Assembly (NCBI RefSeq): GCF_003309065.1
Contig: NZ_POAF01000006.1
Location: 124,001 to 188,000 of the forward strand
Origin: Glutamicibacter soli
GTDB taxonomy: Bacteria; Actinomycetota; Actinomycetes; Actinomycetales; Micrococcaceae
Length of the DNA stretch: 64,000 bases
Reading direction: 5' to 3'
Every line of letters starts with the position of its first letter. Positions within the stretch are counted from its first letter, which is position 1. The notes under the pieces are model-generated. The model made no database searches and was not told the DNA's origin. It was given only the letters and a program-made list of their open reading frames with translations. Position numbers and translations under genes: made by a program. Positions 1 to 8,708 of the stretch are shown piece after piece.

Positions 1-960
1 GGAGTCGCGCAGCAGCACGTTGGTCAGCTCGACATTCATGCCGCCGTCGCCGTTGGCCGCCAGTTCCGAGGTGGCGCAGGAGATGCCCGCGGCCCCCAGG
101 TCCTGGATGCCCTCGACCAGCGAGGCCTTGAACAGCTCCAGGCAGCACTCGATGAGCACCTTCTCGGCGAACGGGTCGCCGACCTGCACTGCAGGGCGCT
201 TGGACGGCTTGGTGTCGTCGAAGGACTCGCTGGCCAGCACCGAGGCGCCGCCGATGCCGTCGCCGCCGGTGCGCGCGCCGAAGAGCACGACCTTGTTGCC
301 CACGCCGGAGGCGTTGGCCAGGCGCAGGTCCTCGTGGCGCAGCGCGCCAACCGCCAGCGCGTTGACCAGCGGGTTGCCCTGGTAGATCGGGTCGAACACG
401 GTTTCGCCGCCGATGTTCGGCAGGCCCAGCGAGTTGCCGTAGCCGCCGATGCCGGAGACCACGCCGTGCACCACGCGCTGCGAATCCTCGTGGTCGATCG
501 CGCCGAAGCGCAGCGGATCCATCACGGCGATCGGGCGGGCGCCCATCGAGATGATGTCGCGCACGATGCCGCCGATGCCGGTGGCGGCACCCTGGTACGG
601 CTCCACGTAGGACGGGGAGTTGTGCGACTCGATCTTGAAGGTCACGGCCCAGCCGTCGCCGAGGTCGGTGACACCGGCGTTTTCGCCCATGCCGACCATC
701 AGGTCCTTCTTCATCTCTTCGGTGACCTTCTTGCCGAACTGGCTCAGGTGGGTCTTGGTGGACTTGTAGGAGCAGTGCTCGGACCACATGACCGAGTACA
801 TCGCCAGCTCCGCCGCGGTCGGGCGGCGGCCCAGGATCTTGACGATCTCGGCGAATTCGTTGTCCTTCAGGCCCAGCTCGGCCCACGGCAGCTCGACCTC
901 GGGGGTCACTGCCGCGTTATCGACGGTGTCGATGTTGAATGCTTGAGTCTGCTCGCTCAC
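1..960 (-). CDS. purL: Phosphoribosylformylglycinamidine synthase, large subunit PurL (partial)
   Basis: This is the N-terminal 320 codons of PurL; the C-terminal part lies beyond the left edge. PurL converts FGAR, ATP and glutamine-derived ammonia to FGAM, the fourth step of purine synthesis, in complex with PurQ and PurS. The visible part carries the family signatures [11 protein letters not shown] near residue 60 and [21 protein letters not shown] near residue 110, typical of the small PurL that needs PurS and PurQ. The start is a GTG at 960-958. That GTG overlaps the purQ stop codon (GTGA), so translation is probably coupled. It is the last of three tightly packed genes purS-purQ-purL on the minus strand. 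Confidence 0.97.
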   Translation of the reverse strand, partial: MSEQTQAFNIDTVDNAAVTPEVELPWAELGLKDNEFAEIVKILGRRPTAAELAMYSVMWSEHCSYKSTKTHLSQFGKKVTEEMKKDLMVGMGENAGVTDLGDGWAVTFKIESHNSPSYVEPYQGAATGIGGIVRDIISMGARPIAVMDPLRFGAIDHEDSQRVVHGVVSGIGGYGNSLGLPNIGGETVFDPIYQGNPLVNALAVGALRHEDLRLANASGVGNKVVLFGARTGGDGIGGASVLASESFDDTKPSKRPAVQVGDPFAEKVLIECCLELFKASLVEGIQDLGAAGISCATSELAANGDGGMNVELTNVLLRDS

Positions 961-1709
961 TTCTTGCCTCCAACGAGGTGGGTCAAAACACTGGTGAAGA
1001 ACGTCAGGCCGTCGGTGCCGCGGTGATCCGGGCCGAAGCCTGCCTCGATGGCGTGCTCCGGGTGCGGCATGAGGCCCACGACGTTGCCCGCCTCGTTGGT
1101 GATGCCGGCGATCGAGCGGCGCGAGCCGTTCGGGTTCCAGCCCACGTAGGAGAATGCGACGCGGCCTTCGCCCTGAAGCATGTCCAGGGTCTTCTCGTCG
1201 GCGACGTACTGGCCGTCCTGGTTCTTCAGAACGATGGTGATCTCCTGGCCGGCTTCGTAGCCGTTGGTCCAGGCGGTCTGGTTGTTCTCCACGCGCAGCA
1301 CCTGGTCGCGGCAGATGAACTTCAGGTGGTCGTTCTTGATCATCGAGCCGGGCAGCAGGTGCGCCTCGGTGAGGATCTGGAAGCCGTTGCAGATGCCCAG
1401 CACGGGCAGCTTGGCGTCCGAGTTCGCGGCGTCCACGATCTTGCCCATCATCGGGGCGAAGCGGGAGATGGCGCCTGCGCGCAGGTAGTCGCCGTAGGAG
1501 AAGCCGCCGGGGATCACCACGGCGTCGACGTCCTGCAGGTCGGTGTCGGCGTGCCACAGGGACACTGCCTGGGCGCCGGCGGCGCGCACTGCACGTGCTG
1601 CGTCGCGGTCGTCGAGGGTGCCCGGGAAGGTCACCACGCCGATGCGGGCGCCCGACAGTTCAGCGGTTGGCGTCGAGTAGTCGCCAATCAGGGGAAGTTC
1701 GGTGCTCAT
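957..1709 (-). CDS. purQ: Phosphoribosylformylglycinamidine synthase, glutaminase subunit PurQ
   Basis: A 250-residue class I glutamine amidotransferase that hydrolyses glutamine and passes ammonia to PurL. The nucleophile motif GICNGFQIL is visible in the middle of the protein, with [16 protein letters not shown] upstream (oxyanion region) and PHPEHA near the C-terminus (catalytic His and Glu). Length fits PurQ (about 225-260 residues). The ATG at 1709-1707 shares one base with the purS stop (TAATG), and the gene's own TGA overlaps the purL GTG. These overlaps indicate one translationally coupled operon. Confidence 0.98.
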   Translation of the reverse strand: MSTELPLIGDYSTPTAELSGARIGVVTFPGTLDDRDAARAVRAAGAQAVSLWHADTDLQDVDAVVIPGGFSYGDYLRAGAISRFAPMMGKIVDAANSDAKLPVLGICNGFQILTEAHLLPGSMIKNDHLKFICRDQVLRVENNQTAWTNGYEAGQEITIVLKNQDGQYVADEKTLDMLQGEGRVAFSYVGWNPNGSRRSIAGITNEAGNVVGLMPHPEHAIEAGFGPDHRGTDGLTFFTSVLTHLVGGKK

Positions 1710-1960
1710 TAGTCCGCAACGACCTCGACGTTGACAACATCTTCGATGACCGGGTTGGACAGCAGGGTCTCGGCGGCCTCGCGGGCCTGGGCCAGGATTG
1801 CGTCGGTCACCTCGCCGTCTACGGTGAGTTCAAAGCGCTTGCCCTGACGGACGGCCTCGAAGGAGTTGAATCCCAGGCGGGGCAGTGCTCCCGCAATGGC
1901 CTTACCCTGGGGGTCAAGGATTTCTGGCTTGAGCATGACATCTACAACGATGCGGGGCAT
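1709..1960 (-). CDS. purS: Phosphoribosylformylglycinamidine synthase subunit PurS
   Basis: An 83-residue PurS, the small bridging subunit that couples PurQ to small-type PurL. It begins [21 protein letters not shown] and contains the conserved LPRLGF and VRQGKRFEL segments. It is the first gene of the purSQL operon. An AGGAG ribosome binding site sits 8-9 nt before the ATG. About 220 bp of non-coding sequence separates it from the divergent YchJ-like gene, so the operon promoter should lie in 1961-2179. Confidence 0.97.
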   Translation of the reverse strand: MPRIVVDVMLKPEILDPQGKAIAGALPRLGFNSFEAVRQGKRFELTVDGEVTDAILAQAREAAETLLSNPVIEDVVNVEVVAD

Positions 1961-2179
1961 CCGGCGTATCTCCTGTGCGCGAAGGGGTTAAATGCCACAC
2001 GGAGACGTGCCGTCTCACACCAAGGGGATTTGGCGCTCCGCGAGCTTGCCTACCCAGTCTAGCGGGAATGTGACGGGTAAAACCGGCCAGTGCAGGCCTA
2101 GAACTGTTTCTCCTAGTTATTCGCCATGTGATTTTAGGCTCATGAACTGATTTCCGGGTGCCGCGCGTAAGCTGGACGG

Positions 2180-2593
2180 ATGGAAATCACAGCCGACAGC
2201 CCCTGCCCCTGCCGAGCGCTCGACGCGGACCAGGCCAGCTATGCGCAATGCTGCCAGCCGTTCCACGAGCACCGGGCCTCGGGGCAGGTGCTGCCGGCGA
2301 CCGCCGAGCAGCTGATGCGCTCGCGCTACAGCGCCTTCGTGCTGGGCCTGGCCGATTACCTGCTGCAGTCCTGGCATGAAACCACCCGGCCGGCAGAGCT
2401 GCTGCTGGACGAGGACCTGCACTGGGAAGGGCTCGACATCGTGAAGACCCGCTCCGGTGGGGCCCAGGCGTCCCGCGGGGTCGTGGAGTTCACCGCGCAC
2501 TATTCCCAGGACGGGCAGCGCGGAAGCCAGCATGAGGTGAGCACGTTCGTGCGCGAGAACGGGGCCTGGTTCTACCTCGACGCGCTCTACTAG
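2180..2593 (+). CDS. YchJ-like UPF0225 family protein
   Basis: A 137-residue protein of the YchJ/UPF0225 family. The N-terminus holds a cysteine cluster (CPCRALDADQASYAQCCQPF, residues 9-28) resembling the SEC-C zinc-binding motif. It is followed by the family segment LMRSRYSAFVLGLADYLLQSWH and by a C-terminal NTF2-like fold ending GAWFYLDALY. The biochemical role of the family is not established. The 3' end overlaps by 4 nt the end of the convergent ankyrin gene. Identification as a family member is firm; function is unknown. Confidence 0.9.
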   Translation: MEITADSPCPCRALDADQASYAQCCQPFHEHRASGQVLPATAEQLMRSRYSAFVLGLADYLLQSWHETTRPAELLLDEDLHWEGLDIVKTRSGGAQASRGVVEFTAHYSQDGQRGSQHEVSTFVRENGAWFYLDALY

Positions 2594-3561
2594 CTGCTGG
2601 CCGCGACGAGCATGTTCAGCATCTGCGTCTGCTGGCGTTCCTTGGCCAGCGTGAAGGCATCCGATCCGGTCTGGTCCTTCAGCGTCGGATTCGCTCCGTG
2701 GGTCACCAGCAAGCGGGCGATGGTGATGGAATTCGTGGTTCCCTGGCCCAGCACGATGGTTTCGTGCAGCGCCGTCCAGCCCAGGTCGTTGACGTGGTCG
2801 ACGGGAATGTCGGTCTTCAGCAGCGCCCGCACGGAACCGACCTGACCGTTCTCGGCGGCCACCGACAACGCGGTGCCGCCCACGCGGTTGGTCGAGCGGG
2901 TGTCGGCGCCCTTGTCCAGGAATGCGCTCAGCGTGCTGACCATGCCCGAGGCGCTGGCCCGCAGGAATGGCGACTCCTGGTAATCGTCCTTGGCGTTCGG
3001 GTCCGAGCCCGCATCCAGCAGGTGTTTGCAAATGGCTGCATTTCCCACGATCACCGCGCGCATCAGCGGCGTGCGCCCGGAGGAATCCTTGGCGTGCAGA
3101 TCCGCTCCGGCCTTGACTGCCTTGCGCACCGCATCCGGCTTGCCGTCCTCGATCGCGCGGTACAGCGCCGAGGTCTGCTTTGAGAGGCTGGCGGCCGCAG
3201 TCGGCAGCGCGCTGAGCGTCGCCCCCGCCACCGCGCCGGAGGACAGCGGCGCAACGCTCGCCGTGGGCGCAGCAGGGGCAACCGGGGCAGTGGTTTTCGG
3301 GGCTGCCGTGGGTTCCACCGATTCGGCGCCGGCGGCGGACTTCTTCGCTTCGGCTTGCACCTGCGTCGTGGCCGGAGCCGGGGACGCGGAGGACGCCGGG
3401 GAAGCAGGTTTTTCAGCGGAGGGCGACGGGCTGGACTGGACGCTTTCGGCCTGCGGCGCCGCTGGCCCGCACGCGGTGCAGGCGCCGATGACGGCGGCCA
3501 GCGGAAGAGCCAGCAACGCAACACCGCGACGGGTCGTGGTGAATCCGGTACGAGGTGCCAT
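2590..3561 (-). CDS. Exported ankyrin-repeat protein, probable lipoprotein
   Basis: A 323-residue protein with an N-terminal signal sequence (MAPRTGFTTTRRGVALLALP, then LAAVIGACTACG). The twin cysteines make a lipobox-type cleavage plausible. A Ser/Pro/Ala-rich linker of about 100 residues follows, then four to five ankyrin repeats, seen as AGADLHAKDSSGRTPLMRAV, AGSDPNAKDD-YQESPFLRA, NRVGGTALSVAAENG and NDLGWTALHETIV. Ankyrin repeats bind proteins; the partner is unknown. The start at 3561 is preferred over upstream codons because AAAGGA lies just before the ATG and the signal peptide begins there. No operon partner; convergent with the YchJ-like gene. Confidence 0.85.
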   Translation of the reverse strand: MAPRTGFTTTRRGVALLALPLAAVIGACTACGPAAPQAESVQSSPSPSAEKPASPASSASPAPATTQVQAEAKKSAAGAESVEPTAAPKTTAPVAPAAPTASVAPLSSGAVAGATLSALPTAAASLSKQTSALYRAIEDGKPDAVRKAVKAGADLHAKDSSGRTPLMRAVIVGNAAICKHLLDAGSDPNAKDDYQESPFLRASASGMVSTLSAFLDKGADTRSTNRVGGTALSVAAENGQVGSVRALLKTDIPVDHVNDLGWTALHETIVLGQGTTNSITIARLLVTHGANPTLKDQTGSDAFTLAKERQQTQMLNMLVAASS

Positions 3562-3738
3562 CGTTCCTTTCGCGGTCCGCAAACCTCGTTCGCAGCCGCA
3601 ACGCGGCGTTGAACACTGCTCGGTAACTTACGTGATCTGCAATTGAGCTTAGCGCTCGAAGCTGAAAATTTGCGGGCAATCCGCGTCGAGAACTCTTGGC
3701 GTTCCGCCCCCGGGTTCTTCGCTAAAATCGTAGGCACC

Positions 3739-4869
3739 ATGGAATGCCTTTATTTCTCCGCCGACCGCTGCCGCTCCTGCACCCTGATGACGGTGCCCTA
3801 CGACCGACAGCTGCAGTCGAAGGTGGACCGCTGCCAGGAGCTGCTCTCGGATTTCGGGCAGCTGACCTTCCTGCCTGCCCAGGCGAGCCCCGAGCAGGGT
3901 TTCAGGAACAAGGCCAAGATGGTCATCTCCGGCACCACGGACAACCCCACCATCGGCATCCTCGACGCCGATGGCCACGGTGTTGACCTGAGAAACTGCG
4001 GTGTCATCGATCCCGCCCTGCGGGCCATGTTCCCGGTCATCGAACGCTTCATCCACGAGCTGAAGCTGATCCCCTATGACGTTCCCAAGCGCAAGGGCGA
4101 ATTGAAGCACGTGATCCTGACCCTCTCGGACACCGGGGCGATCATGGTCCGCTGGGTGCTGCGCACCAAAAAGCACTTCGTGGCCCTGCGCAACTCGCTG
4201 CCGCAGTTCGTGGAGAAGATGCCCCCGGGCTCGGTGGTGTCGGTGAATTTCCTGCCCGAGCACAAGGCGGTGCTCGAAGGGCAGGAGGAGATCATCCTCA
4301 CGCGCCGCACCACACTGCAATTCGAGCTCAACGGCATCCCCATGCACCTGCGCCCGCAGGGCTTCTTCCAGACCAACACCCACATCGCGGCGGCGCTCTA
4401 CCGCCAGGCCCGCCAGTGGATCAACGACGTGGATCCGGAAAGCATCTGGGACCTGTACAGCGGCGTGGGCGGCTTCGCCCTGCACTGCGCCGGCGAAGGC
4501 CGCACCGTGCACGGCATCGAGACCAGCGCCGAGGCAGTCGAAGCCGCCGCCACCAGTGCCCGCAGCCTGGGCCTGGAGGGCGTGGAATTCATCGCCGGCG
4601 ACGCCACCGAGTACGCGCTGGGCGCGGGATGGGCCCCTGACGCGGTCATCGTGAATCCTCCGCGCCGCGGCATCTCCGCCGAGCTGGCCGCCTGGCTGAA
4701 CGATTCGGACGTCGAGCACCTGGTCTATTCCAGCTGCAACGCCGAATCGCTGGCCCGCGACCTCAAGCGCCTGGACAAGTTCACCCCGCAGCTGGCCCGC
4801 GTCATGGACATGTTCCCGCAGACCGAGCACTACGAGGTCATCGTCAAGCTGCAGCGCAGCGCGGCCTGA
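3739..4869 (+). CDS. rlmC: 23S rRNA (uracil-C5)-methyltransferase RlmC/RumB type
   Basis: A 376-residue SAM-dependent methyltransferase expected to methylate U747 of 23S rRNA. The N-terminal cysteines of MECLYFSADRCRSC plus a later one (NCGVIDP) fit the 4Fe-4S site of the RumA/RumB family. The SAM-binding segment is IWDLYSGVGGFALHCA. The catalytic cysteine is in VYSSCNAESLARDLKRL and the base-binding motif is VNPPRRGIS. The frame is open further upstream, but the conserved N-terminus MECLYFSADRC fixes the start at 3739. Length matches the E. coli protein (375 residues). A TAAAAT box 10 nt before the ATG allows a very short leader. Confidence 0.93.
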   Translation: MECLYFSADRCRSCTLMTVPYDRQLQSKVDRCQELLSDFGQLTFLPAQASPEQGFRNKAKMVISGTTDNPTIGILDADGHGVDLRNCGVIDPALRAMFPVIERFIHELKLIPYDVPKRKGELKHVILTLSDTGAIMVRWVLRTKKHFVALRNSLPQFVEKMPPGSVVSVNFLPEHKAVLEGQEEIILTRRTTLQFELNGIPMHLRPQGFFQTNTHIAAALYRQARQWINDVDPESIWDLYSGVGGFALHCAGEGRTVHGIETSAEAVEAAATSARSLGLEGVEFIAGDATEYALGAGWAPDAVIVNPPRRGISAELAAWLNDSDVEHLVYSSCNAESLARDLKRLDKFTPQLARVMDMFPQTEHYEVIVKLQRSAA

Positions 4870-4876
4870 AGTCCCG

Positions 4877-6454
4877 CTAGCGGTCCAGCGTCGCGGTGCG
4901 CCGGTCCAATCGGCCCATGATCTCGTCGACCAGATGCGGATCGACATTCGGCTCGCGCCGCGCCTTGAGCAGCTCGGCACGTGCAGCCTGCAGCGCGATG
5001 CCCTGGATGGCGTCGGCCTTGGCGATCACCGCGCGGATCTGCGTGTACTTCTCGTCGGTGATCGCATCGTGCGGGTCCGGGTCGGTGGCCAGGATGGTGT
5101 GCAGCGAATTCATGCGCCGGCGCACCGCCTGCTGGTAGTTCTCCGGCAAATCCTGCAGCTCCACGTTCTTCTTCAGCGTCGCAATGGCCACTGCCTCGGC
5201 CCGGCGGGCCAGCGCGCGGCGCGCCCGCTTGGTGTCCTGCTCATTGCCGCGCAGCTTCAGCACACGCATCAGCGCCGGCAGCGTCAGCCCAGGGATCACC
5301 AGGGTCATCAGCAGCAGCGAGCACGCGGCGACCACCACGAAGTTGCGTCCCTCGATCGGCGCGCCGTCGGCGGTGACCTTGGGCAGCGCCAGCGCCAGGG
5401 CCAGCGTGGCCAGCCCGCGCATGCCGCACCAGGTGAGCACCAGCGTGTCCTTGGCGGCGGAGATCTTGGGGTTCTTGCGGTTGGGCAGGTAGTAGGTGGC
5501 GAACATCCACACGGCGCGCACGCCGATCACGACCACGCAGATCGCGATAATTCCCGGGATGAAGCCCAGCAGGTTGCTGCCCTCCTCCTGAATCACCGAG
5601 TTCATCTCGATGCCCATCAGGCCGAAGGCCAGGCCGGTGGCCAGCATCTCCAGCACCTCCCAGAAGGCGTGGCGGGTCAGCCGCTCCTGCGAATCCTGCG
5701 GGCGGTCGCGGCGCACCATTTCCAGCGCGGTCACCACCACTGCGATGACACCTGAGACGTGCACCTCCTCGGCCAGCATGTAGACCGCGTAGGGAGCCAC
5801 CAGGGTCGCGGCGCAACGGGCCGCGAGGTTCGGCACGAAGCGGTTCAGCGCGCCAATCAGCCAGCCCATGGCCAGACCCAGGACCACCGCGCCGGCCGCG
5901 CCGAGCAGGAACTGCGGGATGATTTCCAGCCCGACCTCGGACTGGTTCTCGGTGGCCTGCACCGCGAGCTGGAAGATCACGATGGCCATCGCGTCGTTGA
6001 ACAGGCCCTCGGTTTCCAGCAGCGAGGTCAGCCGCCGCGGCATCTTCACCTTGGTGGCAATCGCGTCCACCGCCACCGGGTCGGGCGGGGCGACCACGGC
6101 GCCAAGCGCCAGCGCCAGCGGAATCGAGGCGATGGGGGCGAAGGCCCAGGCCGCAGCGGCGACCAGCCCGGCGGTGACCACGATGAGGATCACGGCCAGG
6201 CGGATCAGCGCCTTCCAGCGGAACCGGAACACCGACCAGCTGCTGCGCTGCGCCGTGGCGAAGAGCAACGGCGGCAGGAAGATCGGCAGGATCAGCTCCG
6301 GATCGATGTGCATCTCCGGCATGAAGGGCAAAAAGCCCGCCAGCGTCGCGAAGATCAGCATCAGGATGGGATAGGGGAGCTTGATCCGCTCGCCAATACC
6401 CACGATCAGGATCGTGGCGAACAACAGTGCAATGACCAGCAGGAAAAACTCCAT
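4877..6454 (-). CDS. Na+/H+ antiporter, CPA1 family
   Basis: A 525-residue membrane protein with about 12 hydrophobic segments in the first 410 residues and a charged cytoplasmic C-terminal tail of about 110 residues. The segments LPPLLFATAQRSSW, GAVVAPPDPVAVDAIA and ETEGLFNDAMAIVIFQLAV are the classic CPA1/NhaP signatures, with the ion-binding Asp in the FNDA motif. It exchanges cytoplasmic Na+ or K+ for H+ across the inner membrane. It ends 8 bp from the convergent rlmC. A single-gene unit; the ion preference cannot be read from the sequence. Confidence 0.93.
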   Translation of the reverse strand: MEFFLLVIALLFATILIVGIGERIKLPYPILMLIFATLAGFLPFMPEMHIDPELILPIFLPPLLFATAQRSSWSVFRFRWKALIRLAVILIVVTAGLVAAAAWAFAPIASIPLALALGAVVAPPDPVAVDAIATKVKMPRRLTSLLETEGLFNDAMAIVIFQLAVQATENQSEVGLEIIPQFLLGAAGAVVLGLAMGWLIGALNRFVPNLAARCAATLVAPYAVYMLAEEVHVSGVIAVVVTALEMVRRDRPQDSQERLTRHAFWEVLEMLATGLAFGLMGIEMNSVIQEEGSNLLGFIPGIIAICVVVIGVRAVWMFATYYLPNRKNPKISAAKDTLVLTWCGMRGLATLALALALPKVTADGAPIEGRNFVVVAACSLLLMTLVIPGLTLPALMRVLKLRGNEQDTKRARRALARRAEAVAIATLKKNVELQDLPENYQQAVRRRMNSLHTILATDPDPHDAITDEKYTQIRAVIAKADAIQGIALQAARAELLKARREPNVDPHLVDEIMGRLDRRTATLDR

Positions 6455-6496
6455 AGTCTTCCTATTCTAGTTCTCAGCCCCGCAGGATCAGGGATT

Positions 6497-6958
6497 TTAG
6501 TTGCTGTTTAACGCGCCGTCGCCCAGCAGCGGGGCCGCGGCAGCCCAGTCGTCGATGGCGCAGCCGTTGTGCCGGTCGAAGGAGACGCTCACGCTGCGCC
6601 CGGCCAGCGTCCCGGTGATCTGGGCGGTGTCGGGGCCTCCGTAGATCTCGGTGCAGATCCGGTTCTGGTTGGCCGCGGGGGAGAGCACGGCGGGGTTGGA
6701 AGCGAGCAGCGCGCAGGCCGCCTCGGCGGTGGGCAGGGTGCTACCCGCGCCGACCTGCTCGCCCTGGCACCGCAGCCGGTATTCGCCGGATACCGTCGCG
6801 CCGTCATTGCGGACCACGATCTCCAGGTCCGTCGGGGAAGCCTGGGGTTCCGCCGCGGAACAGCTGGCCAGCGCAATTCCGGCGGCGAGCACCGCGGCCG
6901 CAATCAACAACCCGGAGGCCAGCGGAGGCTGGCGTTTCAGCGTCTGCGCATCATCCAT
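6497..6958 (-). CDS. Lipoprotein with subtilisin-inhibitor-like (SSI) domain
   Basis: A 153-residue exported protein. A signal peptide with lipobox (LAAGIALASCSAA) is followed by a domain of about 110 residues resembling Streptomyces subtilisin inhibitor. Four cysteines are placed as in SSI (C in RLRCQGE, C in AACALL, C in ICTEIYGGPDTAQITGT, C in HNGCAIDDW), and the C-terminal block FDRHNGCAIDDWAAAAPLL is characteristic. SSI proteins inhibit extracellular serine proteases; here the inhibitor would be anchored to the membrane. The ATG at 6958 is chosen so that the signal sequence sits near the N-terminus. The inhibitory P1 residue cannot be assigned without an alignment. Confidence 0.75.
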   Translation of the reverse strand: MDDAQTLKRQPPLASGLLIAAAVLAAGIALASCSAAEPQASPTDLEIVVRNDGATVSGEYRLRCQGEQVGAGSTLPTAEAACALLASNPAVLSPAANQNRICTEIYGGPDTAQITGTLAGRSVSVSFDRHNGCAIDDWAAAAPLLGDGALNSN

Positions 6959-7024
6959 GGGCTCATTCTGCACGCCAGCTGCGCACATTGCCAGAGGTCG
7001 TGGCCGCAGGGCCGCTCGGTCCGT

Positions 7025-7918
7025 TTATTCGGGCAGCACCAGGGCATTGGCCACCTCCAGCAGCCGGGCGCGCAGCACCTCGGCCCGCTGCGCGAAGTCC
7101 TTCTGCAGGCGCACGTACTCGGCCTTGCCCTCCGGGGTTTCGATGCGGATCGGCTCATGGCCCCAGTCGACCAAGTCGTAGGGGGAGGCCTGCATGTCCA
7201 TGGTGCGGATGTCCCACGCCAGCTCGAAGCAGTCCATCACCAGGTCGCTGGGCACCGCGGGCGTGAGCTTGTACGCCCACTTGTACAGGTCCATGTTCGC
7301 GTGCAGGCAGCCGGGCTGCTCCAGGTCGCGCTGGGTATCACGGGTCGGCTGCAGCTCGTTGAGCGGCGCGGCCTGCGGGGTGTAGAAGCGGAACGCGTCG
7401 AAATGCGTGCAGCGGATCCGGTGCGATTCGACTACCTCGTCCGTGCCGGCGGCGCCCAGCCGCAAGGGCAGGTACTCGTGGCGGATGCCGTTGACATCGG
7501 ACTTGTAGGCCATGGCCCACTCGTGCAGGCCGAAGCAGGCGAAATTGCCCGGACGCTGCGCGGTACCGGCGAGGATGATGCGGGCGAACCGGATGGCCTC
7601 GGTGCGGGCCTGGCCGAAGGCCTCGGCATCCAAAGCCCAGCCGGGTCCGGCGGCGGTGTCCACCGGCCGATAGAACTTCCAGCTCTCGCGCTGCGCGGCC
7701 TCGGGCCCGGAAAGCACCACATCCATCCCGGGATGCCAGCGGTAGAGTTGGCCGGGCTTCTGCGTGTAGTAGGTGAACAGGAAGTCCTCGATGGGGTGCT
7801 TGCGCCCCTTCATCCTGCGGGCCACGAAGGGCTCGCCGAAGGCGCGGGCGCGCTGCTCGTGCGCGGCCGCCCGGGACAGCCAGTCGGCGGGAGCAAGGAC
7901 CTCAAGGGTTTGGGGCAT
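7025..7918 (-). CDS. Conserved actinobacterial protein, often labelled 3-methyladenine DNA glycosylase
   Basis: A 297-residue soluble protein. The segment GRKHPIEDFLFTYY-QKPGQLYRWHPG is typical of a conserved actinobacterial family that databases often call 3-methyladenine DNA glycosylase. I see no helix-hairpin-helix or other glycosylase motif that supports this, so I treat the function as unknown. Several conserved His, Trp and Arg residues (FACFGLHEWAMAYK, RCTHFDAFRFYT) suggest an enzyme or metal site. It is monocistronic. Confidence 0.75.
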   Translation of the reverse strand: MPQTLEVLAPADWLSRAAAHEQRARAFGEPFVARRMKGRKHPIEDFLFTYYTQKPGQLYRWHPGMDVVLSGPEAAQRESWKFYRPVDTAAGPGWALDAEAFGQARTEAIRFARIILAGTAQRPGNFACFGLHEWAMAYKSDVNGIRHEYLPLRLGAAGTDEVVESHRIRCTHFDAFRFYTPQAAPLNELQPTRDTQRDLEQPGCLHANMDLYKWAYKLTPAVPSDLVMDCFELAWDIRTMDMQASPYDLVDWGHEPIRIETPEGKAEYVRLQKDFAQRAEVLRARLLEVANALVLPE

Positions 7919-8063
7919 GGCTCAATTATCCGGTCTCGCGCGCGGCAACTCCACCTTTGGTACGCCAGTTCACACCTCCCCCAAACGCCGGGGAGGCTGG
8001 CGGACGGCGCCGCGGCTGCGCATACTGCAAGGCAGGAACACCAAAAACCCAGGAGGCCGCACG

Positions 8064-8618
8064 ATGAAGGAACCATTATGGGAGCCGCCGCTGGCCGGCA
8101 CGGAAGCACAGCACCTGTTCGGCATGCTTGACCGGCTGCGCGCGACCTTCCGCTACAAGGCCGACGGGCTGGGCATCGAGCAGCTGCGCTTCAGGCTTGC
8201 GTCCAGCGCGCTGAGCCTGGGCGGGCTGCTGCAGCACCTGGCCGCAGTGGAGGACGAGAAGTTCACCTGGCTGATCGCCCGGCGCAAGCCCGAAACGCTG
8301 CTGGCGCTGACCGCGGACGGGACCGACCAGTTCCGGGTCGTTGGCGAGGATCCCGCTGCGGTCTACCGGATCTACGACCGCGCCGTGGCCGCCAGCCGGG
8401 AGATCCAGCTCGAACTGCTGGAACCCGGGGCGCTGGAGAAGCCCAGCGCGCTGGATTTTGGCGGCGAACACCCCAGCATCCGTCGGCTGGTGTGCGACGT
8501 GATCGAGGAATACGGCAGGCATGCCGGCCATGCGGACCTGCTGCGCGAGGCGCTGGACGGCCGCGTCGGCGAGGACCCGCCTTGGGACTACCTGCCGCCG
8601 TGGTATCCGCGCAGCTGA
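8064..8618 (+). CDS. DinB/DUF664 family protein
   Basis: A 184-residue protein of the DinB-like four-helix fold. Residues about 13-90 hold the typical LRATFRYKADGLGIEQLRFRL and LGGLLQHLAAVEDEKFTWL segments. The pattern H in LLQHL, then YGRHAGHADLLREALDGRVGEDPP near the C-terminus, gives the usual three-His metal site. Members include thiol-dependent S-transferases (mycothiol or bacillithiol users), but this protein's substrate is unknown. A perfect AGGAGG (8051-8056) precedes the ATG at 8064, which decides the start within a longer frame. Confidence 0.85.
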   Translation: MKEPLWEPPLAGTEAQHLFGMLDRLRATFRYKADGLGIEQLRFRLASSALSLGGLLQHLAAVEDEKFTWLIARRKPETLLALTADGTDQFRVVGEDPAAVYRIYDRAVAASREIQLELLEPGALEKPSALDFGGEHPSIRRLVCDVIEEYGRHAGHADLLREALDGRVGEDPPWDYLPPWYPRS

Positions 8619-8630
8619 AGGCAAAAAGCT

Positions 8631-8671
8631 GCGGCCCGCACCGCCACCGATCGGGTGGAGGTGCGGGCCGC
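8631..8671. terminator. GC-rich hairpin between convergent genes
   Basis: A perfect 12-bp stem, GCGGCCCGCACC (8631-8642) with GGTGCGGGCCGC (8660-8671), and a 17-nt loop. On the minus strand it is followed by AGCTTTTTGCC, giving a good intrinsic terminator for the citrate transporter gene. It may also stop transcripts of the DinB-like gene. Confidence 0.8.
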
Positions 8672-8708
8672 GGTGGCGGCGGATGCCGGGGGCAGATCCG
8701 CCAGGCGC

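Noticed and set aside
7025-7918. 3-methyladenine DNA glycosylase label
   Set aside because: No glycosylase motif (helix-hairpin-helix with catalytic Asp, or AAG-type residues) can be seen; the label seems inherited from databases.
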